Assembly: GCF_004337985.1 (NCBI RefSeq)
Contig: NC_043743.1
Location: 1,755,882 to 1,819,881 of the forward strand
Length of the DNA: 64,000 bases
Direction: 5' to 3'
DNA from: Pyricularia pennisetigena
Lineage: Eukaryota > Ascomycota > Sordariomycetes > Magnaporthales > Pyriculariaceae
Made by a program: the position numbers and the translations under genes. Below are positions 1 through 11,242 of the stretch, one piece after another; position 1 is the stretch's first letter; each line of letters opens with the position of its first letter. A model generated the notes under the pieces. It was not told where the DNA came from, did not search any database, and saw only the letters and a program-made list of their open reading frames with translations.

Positions 1-858
1 CACACTCTGCTTTTCTTTTTCTTTTAGGTTGCTGGGTAGTTTCCACAGCTCTTTTGTGCTTCACACCTCTTTGAGATGTTTCACCTCCACGATATGGAGC
101 AGCAGCAATATTTAAATTTGGCTTCTATGAGACTGACATTAACTACATATGTGCTCCCAACTTTTCCCCTATAGGTTACCCAATAAAATAGGAAGGCATA
201 TCAATAGGTAAATAATTACACAGAAAGACATAAGGGTACTTTAGCTAGGCCGATAGGTAGGGGGCGTTAAAGTCAAGCAGGCAAGTTGGGAAAGGTGTAA
301 ATGTCTGGGAGACAGATTAGCAAGGTACAGATGTAATGTAGCCCATATCTTATGATGAGACTGTAGTATCTAATATGAAATGTATAATTGCAATTTATTA
401 CACCATCTAGCATATACGATAATAGCAGGCAAGTAAGAAGAAGCCACAATTGCAAATATAAAAAGGACGTCAAAGAAAAGAAAGAGCAAAACATAAATAA
501 CAGAAGAGCTGAGCCTCGTGTTGATGTCAGGTAAATGAAACACAAAACAATTCAAATCTCAATCCCGAAGCCATATGTATCCAGTGCTCTAACATGGGGA
601 ACAACAAAGTATACCCAAAACCGTTGCTCTAAACGGTGTCGCCGCCATTTAAAGGCCCGTATATGCTCTATTTGTAACAAAACCCATAAAAAAGTCCAAG
701 CAGGCCGCTAGCACCATCTTCAGAAGTGACCACATGGCCATTCTCAAAAATTTGGTAGACAGCGTAGCTGAGTAGATGGTAGGTAGGTAAAGAGATAGGA
801 AATAGGCAAGGAGGCAGAAAACCCCAAGCTCAGCGTCGGTCGTCAGCCGCCGCCCCGT
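1..858. other. Intergenic, nothing recognised
   Basis: AT-rich sequence with no coding region that I can support. It contains short TAGG/GGTA-type runs near 778-800 and would include the 3' flank of the small minus-strand gene that ends at 859. Confidence 0.6.
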
Positions 859-1101
859 CTAGTTGTAGCCGCTTCGGCTCTTTCCGGGCGGCGGCTTGGC
901 TTCCTTCTTGCTCTTCCTCTTGCTCTTGCTCCTCTTGGGCTTCGCCGGCTCGCTCGGTTGGCCCTGCCCGCCGCCACCAGAGGACTCCCCGTATCCGCCT
1001 TGGCTCTCGTCGTAGCCGTGCGAGTATTCATCGTACCCGGAGTAATCGTAGCCCCCTTGTTCGGGGGCCATAAGAGGCTGGATGCTGTGGTGACGGCTCA
1101 T
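859..1101 (-). CDS. Small Tyr/Gly-rich, Lys/Ser-tailed protein (80 aa), function unknown
   Basis: A single-exon reading frame that I start at the ATG at 1101-1099. A longer in-frame reading exists to 1233, but its extra 44 residues are not low-complexity like the rest and look like 5' UTR. The product has two parts. Residues ~14-50 are rich in Gly, Tyr, Ser, Asp and Gln with repeated SGYDEY/HGYDES-like units. The last ~30 residues are a basic Lys/Arg/Ser/Pro tail. There is no signal peptide or membrane segment. I do not recognise a family; the composition resembles disordered RNA- or DNA-associated proteins, which is inference only. It could be a chance reading frame, but the strongly biased composition argues for a real or once-real gene. 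Confidence 0.45.
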   Translation of the reverse strand: MSRHHSIQPLMAPEQGGYDYSGYDEYSHGYDESQGGYGESSGGGGQGQPSEPAKPKRSKSKRKSKKEAKPPPGKSRSGYN

Positions 1102-4100
1102 GTTTGCGTACTGGTGATGGTTTCTCGAGGCGAACAAAGAGAGATGAATGTTGGATAAACGACCCTGATTGTGTATTGGGAATTTGGCAAAGACAGAATG
1201 TAAATCGGAAGATGCCTCGAATGTTGCGTTCAAGTAACGAGGGGATGAAATACAAACACAGGCTGAAGATTGAGTTTGAAGTGTTTATGATGGTAGATTG
1301 TCCTGTTGTCTTGTGCAGAAAACCTCACCTCATATGAGCAGGATATCAGCTTTCTCTTATAGTAAAAAGTTCTCATAATCTTTGGCTGGAATGGTTAGAT
1401 ATGGCTCCTGGTGAGGACAGCCTCGATATTGCTGCAATCTCTCATGTCAATCATACAGAGGAAATCTCGGAATGCGTGCCGCAAATTCAGTTGTGATTCT
1501 GCCCTACCAAAATTCCCGTCATTGAGACCCAAAATAATTGACGGCGGATGTCCAGGATCAGGTGGCCCCTTCGAGGGGCAAAGCGGTTGGGCATATAGCA
1601 TCCTCGGTTGCCAGTTGGTGAAAAAGGACGCTCGGCTGTGAAAAGAAAAGGCAAACCCAGGTCTGGAACCCAAGCCGTATGCACAACCCTCGATGGTTCG
1701 GAACCAGAACGCCTATCAGTATCAGTCGGTAAGGATCAAGGGGTCCAGACGGCGTCGAAGGGCTCATGACGGCACAAGCCACTCGGAAAGAGCCGCGACT
1801 GCTCATGGTGAGATCCCGTAGCCATGGGTTCCAACAACCACGCCGCTTGTTGTAAGAAAACAATAAAGAACTAAAGAAGGTTAGTAGCGAGTCCGCCTGG
1901 ATGAAGCAAAACGTTGGGGCCAAGGGAAAGCGGGTAGGCTAGGGGATCCATATAGAGAGTGGCTGTATTCGGATCCTGAGAAAAGAACAAATTTAGTCGT
2001 ATCGTGGCTATGTGAAAACATCATAGAGTAATCCTTGACACACACTATGTTTCTGGGCAAAATAGACAAGGGGGCTATGGTTCTGGCTCTGTCGAGTCTG
2101 GATTGCGAACCAGTCCAGCTAATCCGAGGGCGAAAAAGGGGGGTAACCCCATTGACAGTCGAGGCGCTCAACCCAGAGGGTGGGACCATGGCAAATATCA
2201 GAATTACAAGTCTTTTTAGAGTTCTGACTCTTTGCCGTTCCCAGAATCCTTCGCTGCAAGATGCTACCAAATGCGGTATATGGTTGTAGATTTGGGGTGT
2301 TGTTGACAAATTGACGGTCAAATTAGCGTTATGATGTCCCAGAAAGTGAACATAGATCGAATTATACGCAAAGTCAGCCCTACCACGCTGACTAGAAAGA
2401 AAACAATTGGCCGCGTTCTTTTCCTAGTCCTGATGGCAAACATCGGCCAAAATGACAGGTGGAGCACGACCAAAAATGATTGATCTCAGGTATGTGGCTA
2501 TGCATCCATAAAGACATATTCGACGTGGTGCTGCTTCGCCATTGAAATTTGGGGGCCAACGTCGAAAGTCATGGGGGGCAGGGGTCAGTTGCTGTTTCGC
2601 AGGATCAGTCTGCCGTGCCATTGTCGAAATGTGCCTGTTGCCAAGTATACTACCAAGGGTACCTCGCGGCATTGAATTAAACATCGACAAGAAACAGGTG
2701 AATTCTAGACCTAAGTACTAAGTATGTGTCATTGTTGCGATCTGGCCGCACTAGGAGAGCCAGATTTGCTAATTGAAGCAGGAAGACTAGGCTGCTTGGT
2801 GCGAAAACCAAATTCAGGAATACAACAGAATTACACGTCGTCAAGGTGTCCTAGATTGAAGGCAAAATGTCAAAAAGAACATCCAATGCGGCCCCGAGTC
2901 CGTAACACAACCCCGTTGGTTGCCGGAGTTCGGTAGCCAAATTTCTCGGCAAACCGGCCCGGACTGAGCGGTCAAAGTTCGGAAAGTGGTCCGCAGGATT
3001 AGGAGGAACAATAGAGCTTGTTCAAACATTGCCAATCTATTTTTGGACGCCAGGACCTGAACGGCATAATGACGAAGAAAACCGCTATAGATTAAAGACT
3101 GTTTCGCGAGTTGTTCACTTGTCTGGAAAGAATTGCAGGGGATGCGAAGGAAGGATACTTGTTTTTGTCGTCAAATGTCATATAGCTGCTTATGTCAGAT
3201 TTGGTGGGGGCTGGCCTTGGCAAAAGGGGGTGGCTTGGACACACGACAGCCACAAGGTCGGGGAGTAAAAAAAAAAAAAGAAAAAAAAAAAAAAGGTGAG
3301 AGAAAAAGAGCGAAACTCACTGCCATGATGGCTTTCCGTAATATTAAAGACAGATTGACAGACTAGCTCTAGTTTAGGTACTTACCCCAAACGCGTATGG
3401 GTAAACATCCACCGGTAAGTCCCGTATGTCAGATCATCCTGGGGACAGCCACCACCCAACGTCCATCCGCTGAATCATGCGGCAACCATCTATTCAATTG
3501 TCTGAGCTACTTATTCGCCGGAGGATCAATATCTTCATTGTAGGGCTGAGGCTGTGCTGCTCAGCCCGAGAATTAGAAACTACAAAATCTTCCATGCATG
3601 TGCATTTCAACTGTCATCGGCCCAAATCCCACTCTCGGCGCTATCAACGCCCACGCTATGTAAAATGATCCCTAAAACCGACTGCTGTCAGGGGCCCGGA
3701 TCCTTCCCGCGAGGCTGAATCGTATCTATATTTGCAATCATCAAACCATCACACAAAGAGATGAACTTGCAAACATTGGTGTTAGCTTGTATGCTATCAA
3801 GATTTCCAGCTATTTCAGGGTCTATCTTGCTCTAAAGTCTGCCTTGAGCACCCCAGAAAACCTCTGGCAATTAAATTTCTGTAAGGCATGTCAGCCCAAA
3901 AAGAGAAAAAAAGAGAGAAATCCCAGAGGTATCGTCTTGCAGACTAGAACCCTCTCTCAACGTAATGAGCTAAGTCACAAGGAATGCAACATAAATGGCT
4001 CCCAGCGAAATTCTCGCACCATCTATAAGGTACGGAGTCCCCAAAGAAACAGTGCAGATCTTCTATCAATAAAATACCAAAAATCGGTCTCCTCCCCTCC

Positions 4101-4235
4101 AACATCTTTTAACGTCTGCTAAAGAACATGCTCGAGTCTTAAACTTTAGCGAGCAGAACTGCAAATTCCCATGACAGGCTAGCATGGCTTTCACCTTCTT
4201 GAATGAAACGAAGCCGAAAACACGTGTTGTCTTCC
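1102..4235. other. Intergenic, 3.1 kb, nothing recognised
   Basis: Many short random reading frames on both strands, none with family motifs or convincing splice structure. It holds an interrupted A run at 3267-3294. It includes the 5' flank of the small gene at 859-1101 and the 3' flank of the gene at 4236-5156. Confidence 0.5.
3267..3294. repeat. Interrupted poly-A tract
   Basis: Thirteen A, one G, then fourteen A. It is one of several long A/T homopolymers in the gene-poor parts of the window. Confidence 0.9.
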
Positions 4236-5156
4236 TCACAGGATACGGCGAAGACCGGCCAAAAGGGTGCCAGTGGACCCCGAGGGCATTGCTGTTGCTG
4301 TTGTGTTACCGAAAGGTGCAGCGCTCGAATTCATCGTGGCAATGATAAACGAGGAAGGGCCGGTTGTCAACGGTGCAGCTGTTGACATGATATCGATAGT
4401 GGAATTTGCAGGAATACCGAATGTGGTGTTGGTGATAGAAGTCGGCAAGGATGTCAATGTGAAGTTAACCGATGGGGTTGCAGCAGCCGTCGTGAGATTG
4501 ACCGCAAAGGTAGAGAGCGCAGAGGCTGTAGTGTTCTCCGCTATGGGTGGGAGAATTGTAACAGTCGAGTTGTCTGATGACGTTGGGAGTGCCGTGGAAG
4601 TGGAATTACCTGTGGCTGTTGAGTTGGCAGTTGTAACTGGAAGCGTGGTGACAGTGGCATTGCCTGTGGTTGTTGCGTTGGCTGTCGAGGTTGGAAGCGT
4701 TGTGATAGAGGAGTTGATTGACGGGGTCAAAAAGGCAGAAGCTGTCAAGTTTGCCGATGAAGCTGGAAGAGCTCCAATTGTCGAGTTGGCAGTTGAGTTG
4801 ATAGTCAAAGTCGGGAATGCTGTGAGTGTGAGGTTTGCAACAGTGACAGTCGTGGTGGTAGTCGTCGTGAAACCAGGCATCAGGCCCGAATTGCCCACGG
4901 TGCTGGTAATCACGCGTGTAATCTCGAGAGGTACGGGGACAATGACGGTGTAAGGTGGCACAGGAGACGAGATGCTGAAGGAGGGGTACTCTCCATAGGA
5001 ACCATAAGAACCATAGTCACCGTAATTGCCGGGGTCGTCGACTTGTGGCTCCCTGGCCTCGAGCTCGGCGACACCGCTGGAGTAACCAGGCTGATCGTAA
5101 GGCAGTGCTTGTGCGAGTCCGATTGCGAATTTCAACATGACTGACGAGAGACGCAT
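4236..5156 (-). CDS. Secreted Thr/Ser/Asn-rich, sequon-dense protein (about 306 aa)
   Basis: I start at ATG 5156-5154, where a short hydrophobic segment (MRLSSVMLKFAIGLAQALP) looks like a signal peptide; an upstream in-frame Met at 5216 would bury it. After a Tyr/Gly/Ser stretch (DYGSYGSYGEY, residues ~45-57), most of the protein is an irregular repeat of the type NSTxTxLPTS/NATxTTLP with about 17 N-x-S/T sequons and many Thr/Ser sites, as in heavily glycosylated cell-wall or surface mucin-like proteins. No catalytic domain is visible. The C-terminus at 4236 is abrupt and lacks the hydrophobic tail of a GPI signal. A GT donor-like sequence sits at the stop, so a further small exon is possible. 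The opposite strand is also open for 228 codons, but that is a composition shadow. Confidence 0.7.
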   Translation of the reverse strand: MRLSSVMLKFAIGLAQALPYDQPGYSSGVAELEAREPQVDDPGNYGDYGSYGSYGEYPSFSISSPVPPYTVIVPVPLEITRVITSTVGNSGLMPGFTTTTTTTVTVANLTLTAFPTLTINSTANSTIGALPASSANLTASAFLTPSINSSITTLPTSTANATTTGNATVTTLPVTTANSTATGNSTSTALPTSSDNSTVTILPPIAENTTASALSTFAVNLTTAAATPSVNFTLTSLPTSITNTTFGIPANSTIDIMSTAAPLTTGPSSFIIATMNSSAAPFGNTTATAMPSGSTGTLLAGLRRIL

Positions 5157-6691
5157 TGTGTTTGGCGGAGGAGAGAGCACAAGGTCCCACAATGTTGATC
5201 GGTCCGTGTTTTCCAAGCTTGTTTGTTGGCATTGCAGAGTCAGCCAGCACTATACCAATGTACGGAAAATAGGGTATGCAACGGAAAATTCCTATGTTAC
5301 AAGACTTGAAAAAATGCCGAGACATGAATGCCACATTGGTTGATTTCAGGTGAAGAGAAGCAGGATCTTAGTGTGACGGAAAGGTATCTTCACTCACATT
5401 CGAGAAACGTTGAAAGTCGCTTGATTTAACAGCAGTACAAGAAGCCGGTATGTTATGTGCGATACAAAAGCAGTCTTTGAAGACGATGTCAACTGTTCTG
5501 TGCTGGCGTGGTGGTGGAAAAAACTGTGGAAAATCAACAACATGAAAACGATAAAGATAAATCTTCATGGTGAGGAAGAAAAGCTCCTCTGATGCACCTT
5601 CCCAAACTGCACATGTTGAGAAATTGCCCATGAATTTGCTCAACAAGGGACCGAGCCAACCAACAACATCAGGAGCGCCTTCCTCATGGGAGCCTTAGCC
5701 TCAGCCAGGTGTCGTCTCTAACCACGTCACTGTACCTCCCTTCGGCTAGGTTATAAGCAGCATCAATGGGAGAAAATATGGCTGGGCTAATACTTTGTGT
5801 ACTGAAATTTAAAGTCATCATACGAATCGCCGAATTTGGAAGCCGGGCTGCACTACCTCAAGTCGGCAGTTGAGGCTCTGGTACTATTGAGCGGCATCTA
5901 ACTCCTGAACCGAGCTTACTTACCAAATACCGTGGTCTCTATACCTCAAACAAGAAAACGTTCCAAATTTCGAGGTTGAAGCTTGTTTTGAAGTGCTAAA
6001 GTCTCACCTTCAGGGCAAAAACTCGAGTAGAGACAAGTGGTCTGTGGATGCTATAAAGCATTAGAGGCATTCTATTATCGCTGGATAGACTTTTGTGTGT
6101 GGAATGAACTCATATGAGTGGTATCGCGGCACCTGCGTGAAAAGAATACTTCGCAAGTCTAGCCCTCTATCCTTCCAGAATTCTCCTTATGGCCCTACCA
6201 AGTACAACTTGTCAAAGTAGGCTCCGCTTGACGCAGAACTCTGCCATTCCAATCTGTCCCTTAAGGAGCCGAATAGCTGATAGGCACAGTCTTAGAAAAG
6301 CAAATTCCCACAGTGTTCAGTAGACATACCTCGATTGCATCGGTCCCCCTTTTGGTAGGCCAGCATGGTTCGCAAAGCTTGGCAAACAGAAGGATATCTT
6401 TTGCTGCACCTTCCGGGTACGGCAACTTGAGCCGCCCTGGAGTCGTCAGCCTTCAACCTTTTTGTGCACTAATAAGTCTAATGTAGTCTGGCTGGCGCAC
6501 ATTTTTGCACGCGCTTCCTCCAACTTTGAACACCTACAGGCTCGTCCAACCGTTTTATCGCCGAAATCGATATCGTCAGTCTTACGTATCCTGCTCGCCT
6601 TCCTACACGCCTACTCTGATCAATTCTCCTTACTCAAGACATCTTTTCATACTGCGTGCTGGTCTGCATCCGGGCGACGCCAGAAAAAACA
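5157..6691. other. Intergenic between divergent genes, 1.5 kb
   Basis: Separates the minus-strand secreted protein from the plus-strand UstYa-like gene, so it should hold both promoters. I see no further gene, RNA or clear operator. Confidence 0.5.
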
Positions 6692-7919
6692 ATGCCCTCC
6701 AGCACAGGCAGCAGCAGATCCAGATCTTCATCACCTCCGTCGCCTACAACCCCGGATCCTAGACGCCCCCTACTTCCTCGGGCAGTAGCACATCTCCCAC
6801 CCCGCAGTGTACCGCTTCGATACGCCTGGAGAGGGAAAATGACATGGCCGCTTCGTGGAGACCCTCGTCGATACAGCACATTTCCACCATACACCGACGG
6901 CAATCCGATTGTGATATTCGGGCGTAATGTTGTTTCTTGGCTTGTTCTCGCATTCTGGTGGCTCGCTACTGTCTTGAAAATGACACTCTGGAACTTTCCT
7001 GCCGGTCTCATCATAGGCCTCTTTACCGGTGTAATCCTCTGCAAGCACTCAAACATCAAAGTTTTGCAACGCAAGTATAGAGGCCCTTCAGCAGGCACTG
7101 CAAGTGGCCTTTGATGTTTCATGATACTAACTTTTCTCAAATCAAAGCAAGCAACCTCGGCCCACTGCAAGCGAGTGTACCGCCCGTCTCGACCTATGGC
7201 CTTATAGACGCATCTGTCTTTGTTCAGTCTCCAGGTGTAATGGTTGACCAAGCATGGCAATCTATAGGTGCAAACAGTAAGCAGATGACATATTTACATT
7301 TTGTCTTACACATATATCAAACCAAGACAAACTGACAGTCGCACCTAGTGAGAAACATTGTGGTCCAAGAAAGCGAGCTGATCCCGGGGTTGGACTTGAA
7401 CAAAAGCCACGTGCGGGTAGCCGAGCAGTACGGTGGTGGCTATGTTTTAGAATTGCAAACTTTTCATAACATACACTGCCTGGTGAGACTCTGGTCCAAC
7501 TTTATCCTCAAGCAAGGAAGACTGATGGCTGATTTGTAACTACATAGAACATACTTCACCAGGCGCTTCACTTCAATGCAAGGCAGCATCACAAAACTGT
7601 CACTGGTTCCCGAGTATCGCGAAGGGATGCGCTAAAGGAAACAGGCAAGTGACTTGCTGCTTGGTTTCTGTTTGCCAGGACCATACTGACGAATTGCAAA
7701 GATGTTTGTCTTGAAACTTTGAGGGAGCATTTGATGTGCCTGGCTGATGGCAGTGCGCATGGCTTTGTCTGGGTGGACCATGAAAGCAATTTGATAGCTC
7801 CGGACATCAACAGCAATCACCGTATCTGCCATGATTTCGACAAAATTCGACTGTGGGCAGAGTCCAGGCAGGTACCCAGAACGCTGCCAGAGGACTATTA
7901 CCAGCTTCCCACAGTGTAA
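6692..7919 (+). CDS. UstYa/DUF3328-like membrane oxidase family protein, possibly inactive or decaying
   Basis: UstYa-family proteins are membrane-anchored fungal proteins acting in RiPP cyclisation and related oxidations; they typically carry two HxxHC motifs. Exons by phase: 6692-7103, 7148-7276, 7349-7482, a fourth from 7548, and a last one to 7919. The N-terminus is Ser/Pro-rich, then a hydrophobic span (about residues 90-115) forms the anchor. The family's D-x-AW element (VDQAW) and the first motif FHNIHC are intact, followed by NILHQAL after a 65-nt intron. The block LETLREHLMC and the C-terminal HRICHDFDKIRLWA also fit the family. At the second HxxHC position I read CKDVC (if a 30-nt intron 7649-7678 is removed, 338 aa) or VTDVC (if 7606-7701 is removed, 316 aa). 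Neither intron is comfortable, so a pseudogene is possible. There is no biosynthetic cluster around it. Confidence 0.7.
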
Positions 7920-8569
7920 AGCTGAAGCTGGTGTCATGAAACAAGGCTTGTCGTTTGTGATCTGAGGGAATTTGTGCAAGATGTCCCCTTCTCAGGAGAC
8001 GCCCGATCGCTATTGTGCGGTAAGCCGAATAAATCAGTTTGCTTTCCCAATGTTTGAAGCTGAAAGGGATTGAGATAGACCAGCTCTTTGCAATACTACC
8101 ATTCTTTCCGGCTTATACAGGCGCTCTGCATAAATTTCAGAAGCTAGATCTCCATCCTCTGACTTCCCCCCAACTCTTATGCTCTACAACGACCCAGCCT
8201 TGGGCTTTCCCTCGCATTAGTTGCCACTTCCACAGGTAGACCACATAAGAGCAAGCAGGCTAGGTGATTATCGCCAGGAAAGGTGTGCATACTGCTGAAC
8301 TCAAAGCCAATTGACAGCGTTACTTCCTGGTTGGTGAAAATCTCACAATACATACCTCCTTGCCTACTTACCTAAATACCTTGGTCAGGCCTCACCTCAC
8401 TTTATTCTCAGCTCTTTGCGTTGCATCTCACTTTCCACTTCACATAGATCACAGCTAGCCATCAAAACCTGCTTTAAGGCACGTTTTTATTTCAATAGTA
8501 GCTGACAGGAAAGTGAGGTTATCCTCTCATCTCTCCGCCGCAATTGAGACACATTCAGCGACACACAAA
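7920..8569. other. Intergenic, 650 bp
   Basis: Lies between the UstYa-like gene and the SET gene, both on the plus strand. CT-rich leader-like sequence occurs at about 8380-8460, upstream of the SET gene start. Nothing else recognised. Confidence 0.5.
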
Positions 8570-10054
8570 ATGGAGCATCAAGCCTCTGAGGACGGTGAGC
8601 AAATGCTTCAGCTTCTAGACTACATCCTCACAGATCATTCAGTAGGTACTTATAAAGCGCTGTTACCAATTCTTCGAATTATCGCTCGGGCTGAAATAAG
8701 TTTAAATAGTTCTTTTCGTCCACCGACAGCTTTTCTGCTTCCAACAGCACGCCTTCCTCTGAAGGCTTCCCTTTTGCGAACGACTCTTCGCCAAGCACTT
8801 CTTTCAATAGCACTTGGTCTTCAGTTGACAACGGCAGCAATAATCGTGATGATACTGAATCTTCATGCTCCTCAGATACCTTCAACAGCGTCGAATTTAA
8901 CGACCGTCGACGAAAAGCCAACGAGTGGGAGACGGTGCACTATTCCATTCTGGAAGGCACTTATCTCGCCAGTCTGGAGTTGGCAAAGTCCAGGCTACTC
9001 TTGAGCGACTCCCGTCGAGAGCTTCTGGTGGATAGTGCCGAGAACGAGGATGAGGGTGTTCATAGCAAATCCGCGGAGGCTGTCCGGTTGCCATCCGCCT
9101 CTGAAAATGAAATGGCCACCCCCAAGACCTTTTCCCATGAATGCCGCCTTGACTATCCTCAACTCTCCAAAGGCGGTCTCAGGCACACAGACCTGGGTCA
9201 GGATACCGAGCATGGAGACCAGGTAGATATCAGTCTTGGAGTAGCACATACTCACGGTTCGACTGACGCGGCTTCTATGCTCAGCACAGGCAGCGGTATT
9301 GCTGGGCAAGCCCCATCTGAGCTCCTAGAACACGACAAGCTTACTAAGAATGAAAAGAAAGAGGGCCTAAAGCAAGGAGAATCAGCCCCTGTCCTGAGAT
9401 CAGAGTCGGATTGTTTAGTTCAAATCAATGAGTATTTCGAAATCCGGAATACCTCTTTGGGTGGCTCCGGTTCGTTCTCGCGGAAAGACCTCAAGCGTGG
9501 CGATGTCATCCTCCGCGAGAACTTCATCATTCGAACCAACAGCTATACCCTGGATGAGCAGTTTGAGAGCCTTGATTTTGTCGGCCGTCGAGCATACCTC
9601 TGCCTCCACCCCCACTGGCCCCTGAATCAGGAGAAAACGGACGTTATGAGTGCCATTTGTCACACCAACGCGTAAGCTCATCTTTTTGTCGCTGCGGATC
9701 ATCTAGCCTTTTATCTGTCGCTCCCGTGCTAACATGCTCCATCTAATCGATTGGTGTTGCTAATCCAGCTTCAACATTGGAGGGGGTAGCGCAGTCTTCC
9801 CCATAGCGGCCCGGTTCAACCACAAGTGCTCGTCAATGAGCAACATCGACTTCAACTACGATCGCCGCGCCGGCCTTATGGTGTTCACCGTCAAGGCAGA
9901 GGAGGTTGCGGCTGGTGAGGAGCTGACACTATCGTATGGCGGCAACCCGAGGTCCCTACACGAGCGCTATGGGTTCTTTTGCCAGTGCGGCGGCTGTGAA
10001 GGGTGGAGCCAGGAGCAGGCTGACGAGCTGCAGAAGCTTAACTGGTGCTACTGA
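8570..10054 (+). CDS. SET-domain protein (about 439 aa), putative protein lysine methyltransferase
   Basis: Three exons: 8570-8641, 8710-9671 and 9769-10054; phases agree and the second and third join inside the SET core (AICHTNA / FNIGGG). The N-terminal ~180 residues are Ser/Thr/Asn-rich and look disordered. The SET fold starts near YFEIRNTSLGGSGSFS (about residue 268). It continues with the knot-forming FNHKCSSMSNIDF (about 361-373), where the usual NHSC is NHKC. The GEELTLSYGG strand and a short cysteine cluster (FFCQCGGC) follow near the end. This arrangement is that of fungal SET proteins related to SET5/SMYD without a full MYND finger. Substrate and histone versus non-histone target cannot be told. 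The start is the first ATG of an exon ending in phase 0; a downstream start would still keep the SET domain. Confidence 0.8.
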
Positions 10055-11242
10055 GACGACGAATGAAGGAAGCCTTTTGCCGAAAGTGAATTTCCGATAA
10101 GTTTCAACTGCTTTGGCTTTTTCATCACTCTTATCATATCTTGAACTTTCTCGGTACTTCATACATTGCTTCCTACGCTACACACTGGTGGTTGTGGGAT
10201 GCGCCAATTTCGACTGCCAGCTTGCTCTCTGCGAAAGCATCCCAACCCTGCGTTTTAACATACAGGTCAGGCGTGCCATCTCAACGGCACGGCAATGTAC
10301 ACAAAAAGCAAATAGCGGCTGGCATTGTTTTTGGTGGCTTATCCCTTGGTAATATGGTTTTGGGTGTCAAGGTCAGGGATCGAGCAGGGAATACCTGCAT
10401 TTACATGGAGTTGGAGATAACATTTAGAGCGATGGATGGATGGATAGAGCGGATTTGGGGGAGTCACCAATATTGACTGGTCGTCCAAGTGACGATCTCA
10501 AGCGTGCTTTGAAAACCTAGACAAATTGACATGTTGCACAGTTCACGGACAAACACATTCTTGCGTAATGTCCTCGATCGATTTGTTGCCATGGGTATCC
10601 GGTGATCAGTCCATAATAACGCGAGGATGTTTGATCACAGGCAAAAGTAGGGGGTAATTCAGGGTAGGACGTGGTTCAGGGGGTGGAATAGCCGGTGGAG
10701 GTTCTAAATACCAAGCAAGGCATGCCATGTTCCGGCTCGGCTGTAAAAATCTGTAGTAACTTTATTTTCCCTGAATTGCAACGCATCGCTTCGTTACCGA
10801 TCAGAGATGAAAACCTGACTATCAGGTACCAAAAAATGTCTTTGTATATATATGCAGCTCACCGATCAGTCCACACCACCGGACATGCGTAGTGTAAGTC
10901 CATGAGTCGTCCCCGAATCTTCCAGACATCAAGGGAATATAAACGAAGCGTACAGGGTTGTGGGTATATGTTGCGCAAGCCATTAAACTTTTTCATCATT
11001 TTCATGGTTGCCTCCCCTGGTTAAAAAAAAAAAAAACAAGTAATAGACGCAAGGGCCCCTGGATAACAGCGTACAAGAAAGAGAAGAAAAAAAAAAACAA
11101 GGCAGTAACCTAACATGCAACTGTTGACTGAGAAATCGATTGGTAGGTATATTGCGTACACTTTGGCGAGCTATACAAGTGGTTGTACGGGTCAAATAGT
11201 CGGGACGACAGCTGGTAGGTCCGCTTCAATTATTGTTAGTGA
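10055..11242. other. Intergenic between convergent genes, 1.2 kb
   Basis: Region downstream of both the SET gene and the Zn2Cys6 gene. Short A runs occur near 11022-11035 and 11087-11097. No gene or RNA recognised. Confidence 0.5.

Noticed and set aside
4267..4953. 228-codon frame opposite the sequon-dense secreted protein
   Set aside because: Val/Glu/Ala-rich reverse complement of the Thr/Asn/Ser repeat; lacks a signal peptide and independent features.
4236..7919. RiPP cluster made of the repeat protein and the UstYa-like gene
   Set aside because: RiPP precursors of this type have repeated cores flanked by KR cleavage sites; the repeat protein has none. No second UstY gene, tyrosinase or transporter is nearby.
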